A DNA stretch of 6,109 nucleotides from a bacterium (GTDB lineage Bacteria > Actinomycetota > Acidimicrobiia > Spongiisociales > UBA11373). Position 1 is the first letter of the stretch; every line of letters begins with the position of its first letter. The stretch lies in the NCBI GenBank assembly GCA_013202595.1, contig JABMPV010000485.1, positions 1-6,109 on the forward strand, read 5' to 3'. Position numbers and translations under genes: made by a program. Shown piece by piece: positions 5,349-6,109 of this stretch. The notes below the pieces were generated by a model that saw only the letters and a program-made list of their open reading frames with translations, made no database searches and was not told the origin of the DNA.

Positions 5349-5750
5349 GTGTGCGTCCTCCAGGTAGGCGACGACGGCCGCAATCTCCTCGACATCGAGA
5401 CGGCTCCCCCAGGACGGCATCCGGCCCCGCCCTTCGGTGATCACGCTGGTGAGCTCACGTGTGCTCAGCGTCGCGGCGTTCGATCCGGCGCCAATGGCCG
5501 GCCCGGTGCCGCCGCTCAGGTCGAAGCCATGGCAGCGGGCGCAGTTGGATGCGTAGACATCCTGACCTGCTGCAACGAGAGCCGCATCGCCGCTCGCCAC
5601 GGTCGTGACGGGAGCGGAGCCGCCCGCCGCATAGGGGCTGACTGCGGGTGGGTCGTCGGTGAACGCCTTGGACCCGACGCCAGTCAGCAGCACGACGAAG
5701 GCCACCGCGGCGATCGACAGAACCCATCCGGTAATTGTTGAGATCTTCAT
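5343..5750 (-). CDS. Membrane-anchored class I cytochrome c
   Basis: The 135-residue protein has an N-terminal uncleaved-anchor-like segment (about residues 8-25), a Ser/Pro/Ala-rich linker (30-52) and one cytochrome c domain (53-135). The heme c site is CARCH (C70, C73, H74), and M111 in GRGRMPSWG is the likely sixth ligand; the final helix EEIAAVVAYLEDAHG is typical of monoheme cytochromes of the c6/cbb3-subunit type. The GGTGPAIG stretch after the heme site is also usual. It would sit on the outer face of the cytoplasmic membrane and shuttle or relay electrons. The ATG follows the stop of the upstream DUF6529-like gene after one base, so the two are coupled and probably partners. The specific electron donor and acceptor are not shown by the sequence. 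Confidence 0.9.
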   Translation of the reverse strand: MKISTITGWVLSIAAVAFVVLLTGVGSKAFTDDPPAVSPYAAGGSAPVTTVASGDAALVAAGQDVYASNCARCHGFDLSGGTGPAIGAGSNAATLSTRELTSVITEGRGRMPSWGSRLDVEEIAAVVAYLEDAHG

Positions 5751-5751
5751 A

Positions 5752-6108
5752 TCAAAACCCCGGGAATTCGACGTTGGTGAAGAACCAGAGAGAACTCGTC
5801 AGCCAGATGACCACCAGCAGGGAGAACACCGTGCCGCCGATGACCGGCAGCACCCACCTGGGCTGGTCGTGATCGCGTACGGCGATCACCTTGGTGGCGA
5901 AGGCCCCGTAGAAGGCACAGCCGATGATGGAGTGGATCAGCACCCTGGCTCCGGCCCCCGTCTCGAACCCCAGGGCCCACAGGCAGTGGTAGGCGACCGG
6001 GATGGTCAGCACGAACGCCGCCGTCCCCGAAATCCGATGGACCGAGCCGAGCCACACCGGAGCATCACCCGAGCCGAGCCGCCCCCACAGCCTCAGAGCC
6101 GACCAGCC
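5752..6108 (-). CDS. DUF6529-like heme-binding-type membrane protein (5' end outside window)
   Basis: The frame is open through the right edge, so the N-terminus is missing; 118 residues are visible. A GTG at 6055-6057 is internal, because the upstream codons continue with family-like sequence (ALRLWGRLG...APVWLGSVHR). Three hydrophobic segments follow at about residues 27-46, 55-76 and 86-110. Histidines H24 (SVHRISG), H41 (AYHCLWALGF) and H59 (LIHSIIGCAFYGAF) lie at membrane edges in positions expected of heme-b ligands, as in cytochrome b561-like folds. The sequence recalls the actinobacterial DUF6529 family, often beside small c-type cytochromes. Here a cytochrome c gene follows one base later. 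Together they suggest a small membrane redox module; heme binding and the electron path are inferred, not shown. Confidence 0.75.
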   Translation of the reverse strand, partial: GWSALRLWGRLGSGDAPVWLGSVHRISGTAAFVLTIPVAYHCLWALGFETGAGARVLIHSIIGCAFYGAFATKVIAVRDHDQPRWVLPVIGGTVFSLLVVIWLTSSLWFFTNVEFPGF

Positions 6109-6109
6109 C

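Noticed and set aside
5349..5741. 130-codon + frame opposite the cytochrome gene
   Set aside because: The - strand frame carries CARCH, the Met ligand and a membrane anchor; the + frame has no domain and is a mirror shadow.

Overview
This is a GC-rich window whose gene density, overlapping start/stop codons, GTG starts, apparently leaderless azlC transcript and DUF6529-type membrane protein all suggest an actinobacterium-like genome, perhaps an uncultured lineage. That placement is an inference from style; there is no rRNA or other marker gene. Both ends of the window cut through a gene.

Left third (2-3316, + strand): a two-gene cassette. The first gene enters from outside and encodes a protein with at least three invasin-like bacterial Ig domains, a long alanine-rich hydrophobic stretch and a charged helical tail. 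Forty-eight bases later comes a membrane protein with an N-terminal anchor, an SH3-like domain, a proline-rich linker, a four-cysteine zinc ribbon and four C-terminal membrane segments. Between them is an unusual run of nested start/stop overlaps, and the best Shine-Dalgarno/ATG pair of the second gene is followed by an in-frame TGA at codon 3. A strong hairpin follows the second gene.

Middle (3317-4345): no intact protein gene. From 3589 to 3871 there are four tightly packed tRNA-like elements on the + strand. Two fold nearly completely (anticodon loops reading GAA and CAC). One has its anticodon loop shrunk to four bases, and one has a closed acceptor helix but no T-arm. None encodes CCA. 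The last one runs directly into the final 68 codons of a Ro60/Rsr (TROVE) protein, whose upstream part is missing. A 12-bp GC hairpin follows that stop. Ro proteins bind misfolded RNAs and tRNA-mimicking Y RNAs, so a truncated rsr fused to degenerate tRNA-like units is the most interesting part of the window. It may be a decayed RNA-repair or mobile-element island, or a noncoding RNA locus.

Right third (4346-6108): ordinary metabolism. azlC and azlD overlap by 8 bases and encode a branched-chain amino acid exporter. Convergent to them, on the - strand, a heme-binding DUF6529-like membrane protein (cut by the window end) and a membrane-anchored c-type cytochrome lie one base apart and probably form a small electron-transfer unit. 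The convergent stop codons of azlD and the cytochrome gene sit in the two arms of one stem-loop, a likely shared terminator.
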